Source: Solimonas marina (GTDB taxonomy: Bacteria > Pseudomonadota > Gammaproteobacteria > Nevskiales > Nevskiaceae). Taken from it: a stretch of DNA of 64,000 bases. The position numbers and the translations under genes were made by a program. The DNA lies in NCBI RefSeq assembly GCF_012241385.1, contig NZ_JAAVXB010000016.1, forward strand, positions 1 through 64,000, read 5' to 3'. Numbering within the stretch: position 1 is the stretch's first letter; each line of letters starts with the position of its first letter. Below, one piece after another: positions 15,954 to 25,359 of this stretch. The notes under the pieces were generated by a model that ran no database searches, was not told the origin of the DNA, and was given only the letters and a program-made list of their open reading frames with translations.

Positions 15954-16307
15954 TCAGATCTGGCAAACGTCCAAGTGCCGCTTGCCGAAGGCGTGCTTGC
16001 AGCGCTCGCACTGGTAGTTGTCGAGTACCTCGTCATCGATCGTGCTGCCGATGATGGCGCCTGTGGCGCAGCCCGCGGCACCGCCGAGCAAAGCCCCCAT
16101 CATCGCGCCGCCGATGCTGCCGAGAATGACGCCCGGTGGACCGGCGATGAAGCACATCGCGGCACCGACTTCGGCGCCGCCCAGGGCAGCCGCGAAGCTG
16201 CTGGTGGCGCCGGCGGCAGCACCGATGATGCAACCCGCTTTGCGGGCATGGTTACGGGAGAGGATCTCGGTGGCACCGCACCGAGGGCAGGTCAGGGTGG
16301 AACTCAT
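15954..16307 (-). CDS. Zinc-ribbon protein with glycine-zipper membrane region
   Basis: The 117-residue protein has CPRCGA at residues 7-12 and CERCKHAF near residue 98, two CxxC knuckles that together would build one zinc ribbon. Between them lie about 70 residues of Gly/Ala-rich hydrophobic sequence (GCIIGAAAGATSSFAAALGG, GVILGSIGGAMMGALLGGAA) of glycine-zipper type, probably two membrane helices. The start ATG is preceded by GAGGTGAC. Such proteins sit in ICE modules beside DUF932 genes; the role is unknown. A terminator follows directly, so it is transcribed alone. Confidence 0.7.
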   Translation of the reverse strand: MSSTLTCPRCGATEILSRNHARKAGCIIGAAAGATSSFAAALGGAEVGAAMCFIAGPPGVILGSIGGAMMGALLGGAAGCATGAIIGSTIDDEVLDNYQCERCKHAFGKRHLDVCQI

Positions 16308-16592
16308 GCGTCACCTCACAGTGAAGAAGGACGAGCGAGCGCTGTCCAAGCACGCTGGGATGCGGGCTCAAGTGAGGTATATAGGGTTGAGAAAATCTGG
16401 GAGGGGGTTTCGCATCGATGCGCGAACGCACTTCACCGTGGACTTCCCCTGCTGGAGTAGGCATTACCGGCCTACAATCGAACCCGACATCACAGCCATC
16501 TGGGTGGCCTCAGTCCCGAGGCCTTTGAACGAGCCGCTTTGTGAGGTGCCGGCTTGTCTGTCGCTGTGGGGGAAGTTCACCAGGGGGATATT

Positions 16593-18665
16593 GTGCGCAT
16601 TAAGGGAGTCGAGATCGAAAATTTCCGACTTTTGCGAGACGTCGCAGTCGGTTTGGAAGATCGTACTACGCTGATCGTAGGGCGGAACAATAGCGGCAAG
16701 ACCTCGATTGCAGAGCTGTTCCGACGCGTCCTCGGTGAGAGGTCACCATCATTCAAGGTGGAGGATTTTTCTCTTGGTTGCCACGAGCATTTCTGGACGG
16801 CGTTCGAAGCCTTCCTAGCGGGAGCTGTTGCTTCAGACATCGTCGCACTCCTCCCCTCGATCAAGGTATCCATCGACATAGCCTATGACGTCAATGCTCC
16901 AGATCTCGGCCTGCTGAGCGATTGCATCGTCGATCTTGATCCGAACTGTAGCGAGGCAAGGCTTGTCCTCACGTATAGCCCTCAGCCGACCGCGCCGGCC
17001 ATGCTTTTCGCTGACCTCGCGGTCGGCGAGGATATGGCGGTCAAGCGGTCAATCTTGTTTCGGGCATTGGGTAGTCGCGTGTCAGGTGCCTATGCGGCAT
17101 CGCTGGAGGCGGTCGATCCCAATGACCCGACCAATCGAAAGTCGCTCGAGCCGAAAACGCTCACCGCGCTAGTCAGGGGCGGCTTCATTAATGCGCAGCG
17201 AGGCCTCGACGACGACACACATCGTGAGCGAGACGTTCTCGGCAAAGTCGTGGAGGTGCTCTTTCAATCGGCTCTCACCGATCCCGTCGATCCCGAGAAG
17301 CGGACGACGGCCGAGCAGCTCAAGGCGGCTGTTGAGCAAATTCAGGGTGATCTGCATGCCGGCTTCAACGCGAAGCTCACCTCGCTTCTGCCGACGTTCG
17401 ACCTGTTCGGTTATCCCGGACTCTCCGATCCCGGCCTCGTCACCGAGACGAGCTTCGATGTCGATAAGCTGCTGAGCGATCACACCAAGGTTCGCTACGT
17501 CGGCGTCAACGGCATGACTCTGCCTGAAACATACAACGGGCTCGGCGTGCGCAATTTGGTCTACATGCTGCTCCAGTTGCTGCGGTTCTTTCGCGAGTAT
17601 CAGGCCGCGCCGACGGCCGCTGGCGTGCATTTGATCTTTATCGAGGAACCGGAAGCGCACCTGCATCCTCAGATGCAGGAGGTCTTCATCCGGCAGCTCG
17701 ATCAGATTGCCAGCGCCTTCGTTGCCCAGCTCAATGAGAACAGGCCTTGGCCGGTCCAGTTTGTCGTAACCACCCATTCTCCGCATATGGCGAACGAAGC
17801 GCGCTTCGAGGCCATGCGTTATTTCCTCTCTATTCCGGACGGAGAAGGCATGCGCCGTTCGATCGTGAAGGATTTGCGCAAGGGCATGGATGGCGCGACC
17901 GAGCCTGATCGCGAATTTCTGCATCAGTATTTGACTCTGACGCGGTGTGATCTGTTCTTTGCCGACAAGGCGGTTCTGATTGAGGGCACGGCAGAGCGGA
18001 TTCTGCTTCCCGCAATGATTCGCAAAATCGACAGCGCCGCCGCTGGTCAACCGCAGCTAGGAAGCCAGTATCTGTCGGTGATGGAGGTCGGCGGCGCTTA
18101 TGCGCACCGCTTTTTCGATCTCCTATCCTTCCTGGAAATTCGTACCCTCATCATCACCGACATTGACGCGGTGAAGCCGAACGATGGCGGGAGGCGCATC
18201 GCCGTGCCCGTGGCGGAGGGCGTATTCACCAGCAACGGGTGCTTGAAGGCCTTGTTCGGTGACGACGTTTCGCCGCAGGCTCTATTGGGGAAGACTGCGG
18301 CCGAGAAGACAACTGGCATTCGGCGCATCGCTTTTCAGATTCCAGAAGACCAGGACGGACCGTGCGGCCGCAGCTTCGAGGACGCTTTTATCCTAGCCAA
18401 CCCTGCGCGTTTTCCCCTTGGCGATGGCGATCGCGCCCTTGCGGCCTATGCGCTCGCTGGTGATCAGAAGAAGTCTACCTTCGCGTTAGAGCACGCGATT
18501 GAGCACACCGAATGGAATGTTCCCCAATATATTGCCGAGGGGCTGCGCTGGCTGGCGGAAGGCAATCCTGCCCCCACGAAGCTGGTTCCGCCGGTCGCGG
18601 TGGAGATCGTTGCTGACGCCGCAGGTTTCGCGGTGAACGTGGCCGAGGTTGGCGACAATGACTGA
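16593..18665 (+). CDS. gajA: OLD-family ATPase/TOPRIM endonuclease, Gabija GajA-like
   Basis: The 690-residue protein starts at GTG 16593 with AGGGGG six bases ahead; the frame is open further upstream, but that part lacks family sequence. The ABC-type ATPase half opens with IENFRLLRDVAVGL and a P-loop GRNNSGKTS near residue 30. The signature/Walker-B region is GVHLIFIEEPEAHLHPQMQ near 350, and a conserved His (TTHSPHMANE) follows near 397. The TOPRIM half has FADKAVLIEGTAERILLP near 470 and LIITDIDAV near 530, supplying the Glu and the DxD metal ligands. This two-domain order is that of GajA and class 2 OLD nucleases. The next gene overlaps by 8 bp and encodes a UvrD-type helicase, the GajB position. 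The protein is longer than the founder GajA (about 580 residues), so subtype is uncertain. Confidence 0.75.
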   Translation: MRIKGVEIENFRLLRDVAVGLEDRTTLIVGRNNSGKTSIAELFRRVLGERSPSFKVEDFSLGCHEHFWTAFEAFLAGAVASDIVALLPSIKVSIDIAYDVNAPDLGLLSDCIVDLDPNCSEARLVLTYSPQPTAPAMLFADLAVGEDMAVKRSILFRALGSRVSGAYAASLEAVDPNDPTNRKSLEPKTLTALVRGGFINAQRGLDDDTHRERDVLGKVVEVLFQSALTDPVDPEKRTTAEQLKAAVEQIQGDLHAGFNAKLTSLLPTFDLFGYPGLSDPGLVTETSFDVDKLLSDHTKVRYVGVNGMTLPETYNGLGVRNLVYMLLQLLRFFREYQAAPTAAGVHLIFIEEPEAHLHPQMQEVFIRQLDQIASAFVAQLNENRPWPVQFVVTTHSPHMANEARFEAMRYFLSIPDGEGMRRSIVKDLRKGMDGATEPDREFLHQYLTLTRCDLFFADKAVLIEGTAERILLPAMIRKIDSAAAGQPQLGSQYLSVMEVGGAYAHRFFDLLSFLEIRTLIITDIDAVKPNDGGRRIAVPVAEGVFTSNGCLKALFGDDVSPQALLGKTAAEKTTGIRRIAFQIPEDQDGPCGRSFEDAFILANPARFPLGDGDRALAAYALAGDQKKSTFALEHAIEHTEWNVPQYIAEGLRWLAEGNPAPTKLVPPVAVEIVADAAGFAVNVAEVGDND

Positions 18666-20421
18666 GGAAGCGGAAAATCCCGCAGACGCTGCCGGACGCG
18701 TTGCCCTTGAGCGGATGTTTGCTTGTCTCGACGAGGGGCGCAGCTTTCGTCTGGAGGCAGGCGCTGGCGCTGGAAAGACATACTCTCTCGACAAAGCGCT
18801 TAGACGCCTGATCGACCGCAGGGGCCCCGAGTTTCTTCGTCGCGGCCAGCAAGTCGGCTGCATCACTTACACCAACGTGGCCAAGGACGAGATCATCTCC
18901 CGCATCCAGGCCCATCCGGCCGTGCGTCCCGAGACAATCCACGGCTTCTGCTGGTCCATCCTCCAGGACTTCCAATCGATACTCCGCACGCTTGTGCCCA
19001 CTCTTAATGGCTGGGCCGAGCGTCTCGAACCGGTTGGTGGTATTGGAGCGCGCCGTGTCCACTACGAACTGGGATACCCTAGCGTCGGCGACCAGCAGGT
19101 GACACTACGGCATGAAGATGTTCTGGCGCTCATGATGCAGGCGCTAACGTATCCGAAGTTCCGCTCGGTCCTTACGGCGCGTTATCCCATACTGCTCATC
19201 GACGAATATCAGGACACTGACGCGGACTTCGTCGATGCGATCAGGGCGTGGTTCCTGAACACGGGCCAAGGTCCGCAACTCGGCCTGTTTGGAGATCACT
19301 GGCAAAAGATCTATGGCGGGGGCTGCGGTCTGGTCGAGCACGCGGCGCTGGAAGTAATCGACAAGAACGCGAATTTCCGATCCACCGACCCGATCGTCCA
19401 GGTTCTCAACCGAATGCGACCGGCACTGCCTCAAATGGCGCATAGTCCTGCCGTGCTGGGCGAAGCGCGCGTGTTTCATACCAATCTCTGGCCCGGCGTT
19501 AGGCGAACCGGACAAGGCGGCGGGCACTGGACCGGCGATACAAGCCCTGAGGCGGCCAAGGCATATTTTTCGCACATCATGCATCGACTTGCGGCCGAGG
19601 GCTGGGACCTCGCGGTCGGGAAAACCAAGATTCTCATGCTTAGCCACAGCGTCCTTGCGCGCGAACAGGGCTATGCGAGCATCCCGCCTATCTACGGCCA
19701 GTTCAACGATCCTTGGCTGAAGAAGGACGATCCTCACATCAAGTTCTTGGCCGACCAATTAGAGCCAGCTTGTGCCGCCTTCGAGGCAAAGCGCTACGGT
19801 GAAATGTTCGGATTCTTCGGAACTGGGACGCCCAAAATCCACAAGCACGCGGACAAGATGGCGTGGACGCAGATCATGACCGCCCTGATCGGGCTGCGAA
19901 CAACTGGGACGATCGGTGAGGTTGTCGACTTCATCGCCGCTCAGCCGCACATGCGCCTTCCTGAGCCTGTGGAAGAAGCCGAGCGGCGACTCGCTGATGT
20001 TGGCCTTGAGCCGGTGGAAGGAGAGGCGCGCCGCGTTACCCAACTTCGGAAGCTGCGTGCAGTCCCTTATGCGGAACTGATCGCCCTCGACCGCTTCATC
20101 GATGGGCATACCCCCTTTGCCACAAAGCACGGCGTCAAGGGCGCGGAGTTTGAGAACGTACTGGTGATCGTCGGCCGCGGATGGAATAAGTACAATTTCG
20201 GCCAGATGCTCGAATGGATGGAGCCCGGCCCCCCCGCCGATAGGGTTGAGTTCTTCGAGAACAATCGCAACCTGTTCTACGTGGCATGCTCCCGGCCAAA
20301 AATCCGGCTGGCTCTGCTATTCACGCAGGTGCTCTCTCAGAATGCTATGGCGCGAATTTCGGCTTGGTTTGGGGTCGAGAACGTTGTCGCGCTGCCCGCG
20401 GACCCTCAAGCCGCAGCCTAA
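18658..20421 (+). CDS. gajB: UvrD/Rep-type helicase, Gabija GajB-like
   Basis: The 587-residue protein starts at ATG 18658, overlapping the nuclease stop (TGA 18663-18665) by 8 bp, so the pair is coupled. Superfamily-1 motifs appear in order: Walker A EAGAGAGKTYSLDKAL near residue 35, motif Ia CITYTNVAKDEI near 72, motif II PILLIDEYQDTD near 178, motif III LGLFGDHWQKIYGG near 213, motif V HGVKGAEFENVLVI near 490 and motif VI NLFYVACSRPKIRLALL near 537. In Gabija systems GajB senses DNA ends and stimulates the GajA nuclease. No other UvrD-type role (repair, RecB) is suggested by this neighbourhood. The gap to the next gene is 240 bp, so the pair forms its own operon. Confidence 0.75.
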   Translation: MTEEAENPADAAGRVALERMFACLDEGRSFRLEAGAGAGKTYSLDKALRRLIDRRGPEFLRRGQQVGCITYTNVAKDEIISRIQAHPAVRPETIHGFCWSILQDFQSILRTLVPTLNGWAERLEPVGGIGARRVHYELGYPSVGDQQVTLRHEDVLALMMQALTYPKFRSVLTARYPILLIDEYQDTDADFVDAIRAWFLNTGQGPQLGLFGDHWQKIYGGGCGLVEHAALEVIDKNANFRSTDPIVQVLNRMRPALPQMAHSPAVLGEARVFHTNLWPGVRRTGQGGGHWTGDTSPEAAKAYFSHIMHRLAAEGWDLAVGKTKILMLSHSVLAREQGYASIPPIYGQFNDPWLKKDDPHIKFLADQLEPACAAFEAKRYGEMFGFFGTGTPKIHKHADKMAWTQIMTALIGLRTTGTIGEVVDFIAAQPHMRLPEPVEEAERRLADVGLEPVEGEARRVTQLRKLRAVPYAELIALDRFIDGHTPFATKHGVKGAEFENVLVIVGRGWNKYNFGQMLEWMEPGPPADRVEFFENNRNLFYVACSRPKIRLALLFTQVLSQNAMARISAWFGVENVVALPADPQAAA

Positions 20422-20661
20422 ACATCATGCTCTAAGCCCGCGCGCTCGGGGAGCCTGCTTTTGGGGACTTACGAGCATATTCGCAACGCCTGCGCGGCGG
20501 GCGGCGAGACAACTGGAGGTCCGCCGCCCATGGGGTTTCTTGTGGCGGCTGGAATCGGTAGAATTTTGCGCGCGGGGAGCCGAGGAGCGAGCTTTTCGCT
20601 CGCCAGGACGCCCTCGAGCAGAACGGATATCAGTCCCTAACGCCCTGATCCGGTATTCTCC

Positions 20662-21750
20662 GTGACCCTCGAAGGCCAAAAAGCGCTCCCACTACCCCAA
20701 GACGAACCGGCCTTTCATCGCGGCCGGCACCGGCGGAAAGCCCAAGTCGCGCTTCCAGACATCGTTTCGCTGTTCTGTGGGGCGGGGGGGCTGGACCTGG
20801 GATTCCAGCAAGCTGGATTCCGGATTTGTATCGCTTTGGATATCTCAGCTGCGGCTGTAAGGACACACCACCACAATTTCCCAAGCTCGGATTGCCACCG
20901 TGCCGATCTGGCCGAGATCAAGGCCGCTGGCGTCGTCGCCCTCGTCAAGCAGTCGATCCAGCCAGGGTCTAGAATCGGCGTAATTGGCGGGCCGCCGTGC
21001 CAGGGATTTTCGCGAGCCAACACCAGGGCGGATTCCGACGACCCGCGCAATCTCCTTCCGCGCCTCTACGTGAACGCCGTGGAGGAGCTCAAGAAAATGT
21101 ACAAGGTTGAGTTCGTCCTCTTCGAGAATGTACTCGGGATCCGAGATAAGAAGCACCAGCATCACTTTACTGAACTAAAAAAGTCGCTGGATGCCCTCGG
21201 CTTCGCTGTGACCGATCAGGAGCTTTGTGCCGCGGACTTTGGCGTCGCGCAGAGCCGTCGGCGAATCCTGGTTTCCGGGCTTCGGAAGAATAAGGGCTAC
21301 GGAATGGTGGTCCCGCGCAAGCGCAGTGGACCGAATACTGTGAGGGCAGCCATTGGGCACATCGAACGGGAGCCCACCTACTTCGTGCGCGGTGCTCAGC
21401 AGGCGCTCAATCCGGTTCACGAAAATCATTGGACGATGATGCCCAAGTCGCCCCGCTTCGAGAAGCCGGAGGAAAGCACTGGCGACGGCCGTAGCTTTAA
21501 GCGTTTGCGGTGGGAGCTAGTTAGTCCGACGGTCGCCTACGGTCACCGCGAAATCCATGTGCATCCTTCTGGGCGGCGGCGGCTGAGCATTTACGAGGCG
21601 ATGCTCCTGCAGGGATTCCCGCCTGAGTTCGTGATAAAGGGCAACTTATCCGAGCAGGTAGAACAAGTCTCTAATGCTGTCCCGCCGCCGCTGGCCCGAA
21701 GCATTGCCAACGCGGTCAAGCTAGCGCTCTGCCGGAATCAGCCGGCCTGA
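20662..21750 (+). CDS. DNA (cytosine-5-)-methyltransferase
   Basis: The 362-residue protein from GTG 20662 carries the C5-methyltransferase motifs: I IVSLFCGAGGLDLGFQQAG near residue 34, IV GGPPCQGFSRANTR near 112 with the catalytic Cys, VI FVLFENVLGIRD near 151 (ENV), VIII QSRRRILVSGLRK near 199, and X SNAVPPPLARSIANAV near 339. The target recognition region between VIII and IX is short (about 100 residues), so the recognition site cannot be read. Such genes normally protect sites from a cognate nuclease. Its 3' end overlaps the convergent unknown gene by 13 bp, linking it to that gene and the GHKL ATPase. The strand and the 240-bp gap argue against it being part of the Gabija-like operon. 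Confidence 0.9.
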   Translation: MTLEGQKALPLPQDEPAFHRGRHRRKAQVALPDIVSLFCGAGGLDLGFQQAGFRICIALDISAAAVRTHHHNFPSSDCHRADLAEIKAAGVVALVKQSIQPGSRIGVIGGPPCQGFSRANTRADSDDPRNLLPRLYVNAVEELKKMYKVEFVLFENVLGIRDKKHQHHFTELKKSLDALGFAVTDQELCAADFGVAQSRRRILVSGLRKNKGYGMVVPRKRSGPNTVRAAIGHIEREPTYFVRGAQQALNPVHENHWTMMPKSPRFEKPEESTGDGRSFKRLRWELVSPTVAYGHREIHVHPSGRRRLSIYEAMLLQGFPPEFVIKGNLSEQVEQVSNAVPPPLARSIANAVKLALCRNQPA

Positions 21751-22958
21751 GCGTTCGGCGGCGGTGTGGCAGCCAGCTGAGCAGCTGCCCAATCCGCGTA
21801 TCGCTCCCGTTCAAAGCGAGCCGATGCGAGAATGTCCGTGCTCTGGCGCATGACTCTGTCTCGAGCCTCGGCGTTCGCTGCGAGAAGGCGATCGACATCG
21901 ATGCATCCCGCTACGCTCCGGGCCAGCTGGACAGCGATTGACGTTTCGGAGAGCGCCTCGGCCTGCGCTGCCACGCCGAATATTCCGTGCGGATCGTGGA
22001 CGTCAACTTTCGGCGTATCGCACCGCAGTGCGATCGACACCATGTCGGGTGCGGCGCCGCCGACGCAGTAGTAAAGGGCGCTCTGAAGTCCGAGTTGCCT
22101 CGGTGGGGCTGCGTTCGTCAGGATCGAAAGGAGCCATTTTCCGATCCCAGTGCAGAACAGGCGCACAAGACTTACGCCGGCCCTGCCCCAGCCAGCTTCT
22201 ATGCTGCCCTCGACATCAGCCGCCTCACAATCGAACAGCTTTGCGAGTTCCTGGCGGAATTCGTCGCTTGCCTCGAGGTTGCTGGCAATCGCACGCATGA
22301 AGCCTGCGCGATTGCGGGCGGAAATCTCGTCTGGAATGACCCTTGTAGTGATGAAAAGCAGCCACGGTGAAGTGCTGCCTAGCTGAAGCTCGAGCAGCTT
22401 GCGGAGCGCACCGAGGTGGCTTCCATCTGCATCGTCAGGGTCACGGCTGCAGATCGAATTGCAGAGATCGAGATTTATTGCATGGAAAGGGCCGTGCCGC
22501 AGAACCTCCCCATGCGCAGCATTGCGCTCGAAGGCCAAAGCCTCGAGGCGTTCTTGGCGGACGCGCGAGAAGCGATCGACCCACTCTAGCGAACGGACCT
22601 CGTTCTGCGATAGGTTCAGCTCCTGCTCGTCTGCGGTTCTAGGGCCAGCGTTGTTGAATCCCAGATATCGTAGTGGCCGCCTGTGCCGCGCGAGCACACC
22701 ATGAAGCGTGCGCACATCCAGGAGCTCGTTGCCAGGGAGCGTCAGGTACAGGAAGGGTGATCCTTCCGGCAAGTTCAGGTCATCCAGCAAGGCGCGCACC
22801 TCGTGGCACCATTGATGTATGCGGACGTAGTGCTTGCGCGGGTGATGCCAGGCCTGGAATTCGGTCTTGCGGCGCAGTTGCTCGCTGTGCTGTGGGACCC
22901 CTTCTTCGTATACGCCCTCAAGGCTTTCGCTGTCGCCAGCGTCAGGCTGCGCGATCAT
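21738..22958 (-). CDS. PP_RS20740-like protein of unknown function, coupled to GHKL ATPase
   Basis: The 406-residue protein is recognised only by similarity to a loosely described family (PP_RS20740-like). Its hallmarks are KTEFQAWHHPRKHYVRIHQW near residue 31, FLYLTLPGNELLDVR near 68, LRYLGFNNAG near 96, FHAINLDLCNSI near 157 and WLLFITTRVIPDE near 199. The pattern of a beta strand ending in LTLPG, a strand ending in LGFN, and INLDLC suggests a Rossmann-like fold. No nuclease or ATPase motif is obvious. The start ATG overlaps the stop of the upstream GHKL gene as ATGA, so both proteins are probably made in fixed ratio. It converges on the cytosine methyltransferase gene. I infer a joint role, possibly restriction, but function is unknown. 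Confidence 0.6.
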   Translation of the reverse strand: MIAQPDAGDSESLEGVYEEGVPQHSEQLRRKTEFQAWHHPRKHYVRIHQWCHEVRALLDDLNLPEGSPFLYLTLPGNELLDVRTLHGVLARHRRPLRYLGFNNAGPRTADEQELNLSQNEVRSLEWVDRFSRVRQERLEALAFERNAAHGEVLRHGPFHAINLDLCNSICSRDPDDADGSHLGALRKLLELQLGSTSPWLLFITTRVIPDEISARNRAGFMRAIASNLEASDEFRQELAKLFDCEAADVEGSIEAGWGRAGVSLVRLFCTGIGKWLLSILTNAAPPRQLGLQSALYYCVGGAAPDMVSIALRCDTPKVDVHDPHGIFGVAAQAEALSETSIAVQLARSVAGCIDVDRLLAANAEARDRVMRQSTDILASARFERERYADWAAAQLAATPPPNAQAG

Positions 22959-24958
22959 TTCAAGTTGTTCTCGAAGTAGATGACAAGCAGCGCGTCGAGC
23001 AACTCATGCTGCTTGGCATAAGGCATGTCGCTCAGTACGCCATACCCATCGAGCACGGTAGCGATCGCCTTGAGTACCTGCTCGCGTCGCGACCGGTCGT
23101 CCGCTGACAACTTAGTCTCGCGTTCAGAGCGGATAAGCATTGGGACTAGCGCTTTTTCGTAAACGATGGCCCCCGCTTTCCTGAGGAATTCTGCTTCGAG
23201 CGGCTTGTCCGTTACTTGGACTTCCGGCGGCGGTTCCAAATCTTCCCGCCGGGCGCGCATCCAGCTTTCCTGGGCGAACTGCTCTAGCTTCTGAGCAGTG
23301 CGGGCTCTCTCCTGTGTGGTAAGTGCTTGGCGCACGGCATCGCCTAGGGCCTTATGTGTGTTCGCCAGCTGCCGGAGGCTCAAATGAAGCCAATTCGACA
23401 GAATTTGGTAGTGTGGGTGCGCGAAATTGAACGACTCCCGATCAATGTTGAGCGCCGCGTCGAGACCGCTGGAGACGAAGATTTCCGATGTGATCTGCCG
23501 AAGGCGCGTTTGTTCGGAGATCTGGTATTTCATGAACTGATCGTCGAACAGTGCCCCGCTTGATCCGTTAATGCGGATCAGGACGCCGTTGTTTTCCTTG
23601 GGCACCACCTTGGAGTTGAGAAAAAGATAGCCCTCGAACTCCAGAGTACCGCCCCGCACGTGCGCTGCGACTTTTGACAGGTCGGGCCTATAGGCTCCGA
23701 CGAACATCATAGCTTTACCAACCGAAGTCCTTTTCTGCGGCCAGTATGCGAACTTTATCGGGCGGCGCAGTTCGACCTGGTCCACAAAGACGCGAAAGCC
23801 ACCTGCCGGATCCGCCGCGCCACTGGACAGGCTAAGCGCCTCACGAATGGTTTGATTCTCGCCAAGCTGGACAGGGTCTGCCTTTCCACGTCCTGAGTTG
23901 CGCAGCTTGTAAAGCAGAACGTCGTCCTTACCTGTCAGGTCGAACGGGTGCTTATCGATGTAGTCGAGAGGTGCAGAGAGGCTGAGGGACCAGAGCGCCG
24001 CGAGATAGGTATCAAGGGTCCCCGCAAGGTCCGGCCGCTCGGTTGTCGTCCCAACTTGGTCGGCCACGGCGGCGAACAGTTTGCGGAAACGGCTAAGCGG
24101 CGCATCGCCACCGTCCCAGGGAATTTTGGGTGCGTATTGGTAGGTCGCATCAACAGCACCTTCCTTGGATTCCTGCAGCAAAAATCCGACGTGCCAGGAA
24201 GGTGGACTCGCCTTCGGGTCACGCTTCTCCGGCAGCAGTACCTCCTCCTCCGCCCATCGCAGCCAGCGATCCTTGCTGCGCAGGATGTCGCGGGCGCGCG
24301 GGCGCACTGAGAGTAGAATGATCTCAGTGCCCTGCACCTCTTCGTCCTCGGCGGGAACGGAAAACACTTTCACGCTGCCACTCTCGAACGGGACGTCACC
24401 GGACTCGTCAATGTCCTCGCTATACGTGCGCAGGATTACGTCAGCGATGAGCCGGTGACTCGCTCCCTTCATTTTCGTAATGATCTGGAAGTGCGACGTC
24501 AGCTGGCTCACCGAGAACAGTCCGATTCCGATCTTTCCGATGAGTCGGCGGCCCTTCGGGGTGAGCTCAGGACTCTCTGCGCTGGTAGTGCCGAGCGCTT
24601 TCCCGAATCGGGTCCGCTTGGAGCTTCCCCCAATGTGATACACGAGGCGTGCAAGCATCTGCTCGTCCATTCCCGCACCGTTGTCCCGAATGCGGATCTG
24701 GGAGAAACGCGGCACGTCCGTCTCGATGAAAACTTCGGTCGCGTCTGCATCGTAGGCATTGGAGATCAGTTCGCGCAGTGCCGACGATGGTTGCCGATAG
24801 ATACCGTCGGTTATCCGCGCCATGACACGGTCGTCCGTGTGAAGCGTGGCTTCCGCCGTCTCGCCCGTATTACGCTGGGCGATCATCCGCTGCGCAAACT
24901 GCTCCTCTCCTAACCTACGGTCGTTACCAGAGGGCAGCTCCATATTGCGCGTAGACAT
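22955..24958 (-). CDS. GHKL (Hsp90/MutL-type) ATPase
   Basis: The 667-residue protein from ATG 24958 has the Bergerat ATP fold in its first 150 residues: ALRELISNAYDADATEVFIE near residue 53 (N box), IRIRDNGAGMDEQMLARLVY near 81 (DxGxG), and KGRRLIGKIGIGLFSVSQL near 130 (GxGxG lid). A middle region follows with strand-rich sequence (FRVFVDQVELRRPIKFAYWP near 400), and the last 150 residues are helical, possibly a dimerisation arm. An open frame continues to TTG 24982, but ATG 24958 is the more likely start. Hsp90-like ATPases of this sort are frequent in defence islands, often with methyltransferases or nucleases. It overlaps the downstream unknown gene by 4 bp. It is too divergent to be a housekeeping HtpG or MutL. 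Confidence 0.8.
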   Translation of the reverse strand: MSTRNMELPSGNDRRLGEEQFAQRMIAQRNTGETAEATLHTDDRVMARITDGIYRQPSSALRELISNAYDADATEVFIETDVPRFSQIRIRDNGAGMDEQMLARLVYHIGGSSKRTRFGKALGTTSAESPELTPKGRRLIGKIGIGLFSVSQLTSHFQIITKMKGASHRLIADVILRTYSEDIDESGDVPFESGSVKVFSVPAEDEEVQGTEIILLSVRPRARDILRSKDRWLRWAEEEVLLPEKRDPKASPPSWHVGFLLQESKEGAVDATYQYAPKIPWDGGDAPLSRFRKLFAAVADQVGTTTERPDLAGTLDTYLAALWSLSLSAPLDYIDKHPFDLTGKDDVLLYKLRNSGRGKADPVQLGENQTIREALSLSSGAADPAGGFRVFVDQVELRRPIKFAYWPQKRTSVGKAMMFVGAYRPDLSKVAAHVRGGTLEFEGYLFLNSKVVPKENNGVLIRINGSSGALFDDQFMKYQISEQTRLRQITSEIFVSSGLDAALNIDRESFNFAHPHYQILSNWLHLSLRQLANTHKALGDAVRQALTTQERARTAQKLEQFAQESWMRARREDLEPPPEVQVTDKPLEAEFLRKAGAIVYEKALVPMLIRSERETKLSADDRSRREQVLKAIATVLDGYGVLSDMPYAKQHELLDALLVIYFENNLK

Positions 24959-24982
24959 GCCGGTCGCCTCGAATCGGTTCAA

Positions 24983-25359
24983 TTAGGGCGGCGCATGGGC
25001 ATAAAAAAGGCCGGTGCGGTTTTCCGGAACCAACCCAAGCTCCCCAGCCGCGAGATAGGCGGCCGCCAGTCTTGGCTCCATGCTAACCCACGAGGCGGCA
25101 GGCCGCTGTATTTTGTGTTTGCGTCGAAAAATCTGTGATCTTTTGCAATGGCTGCGATTCGTGTTTTGATTGTCATCGACATGTAAGCAGGGCAAGCTCG
25201 AGATTTTTGTGACGCAGATCACATATCGCAGATTGCGTTGGGGTTCTACCTCGATAGCACGGACTCTTTCGAGAAGGCCGATGCTGGCCGCAAAGAGTGT
25301 TCATATCGAAGCGAAGGAAGTTCAGCGTGGAGTTCAAGGCGTAAAGATATTGCCGAGAG
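24983..25359. other. Divergent intergenic region
   Basis: About 375 bp separate the GHKL ATPase gene from the next plus-strand gene. No coding frame with a recognisable feature is seen. The segment is somewhat AT-richer around 25110-25170 (TTTTGTGTTTGCG, TTTTGATTGTC) and must contain the promoters for both divergent genes. Confidence 0.4.
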
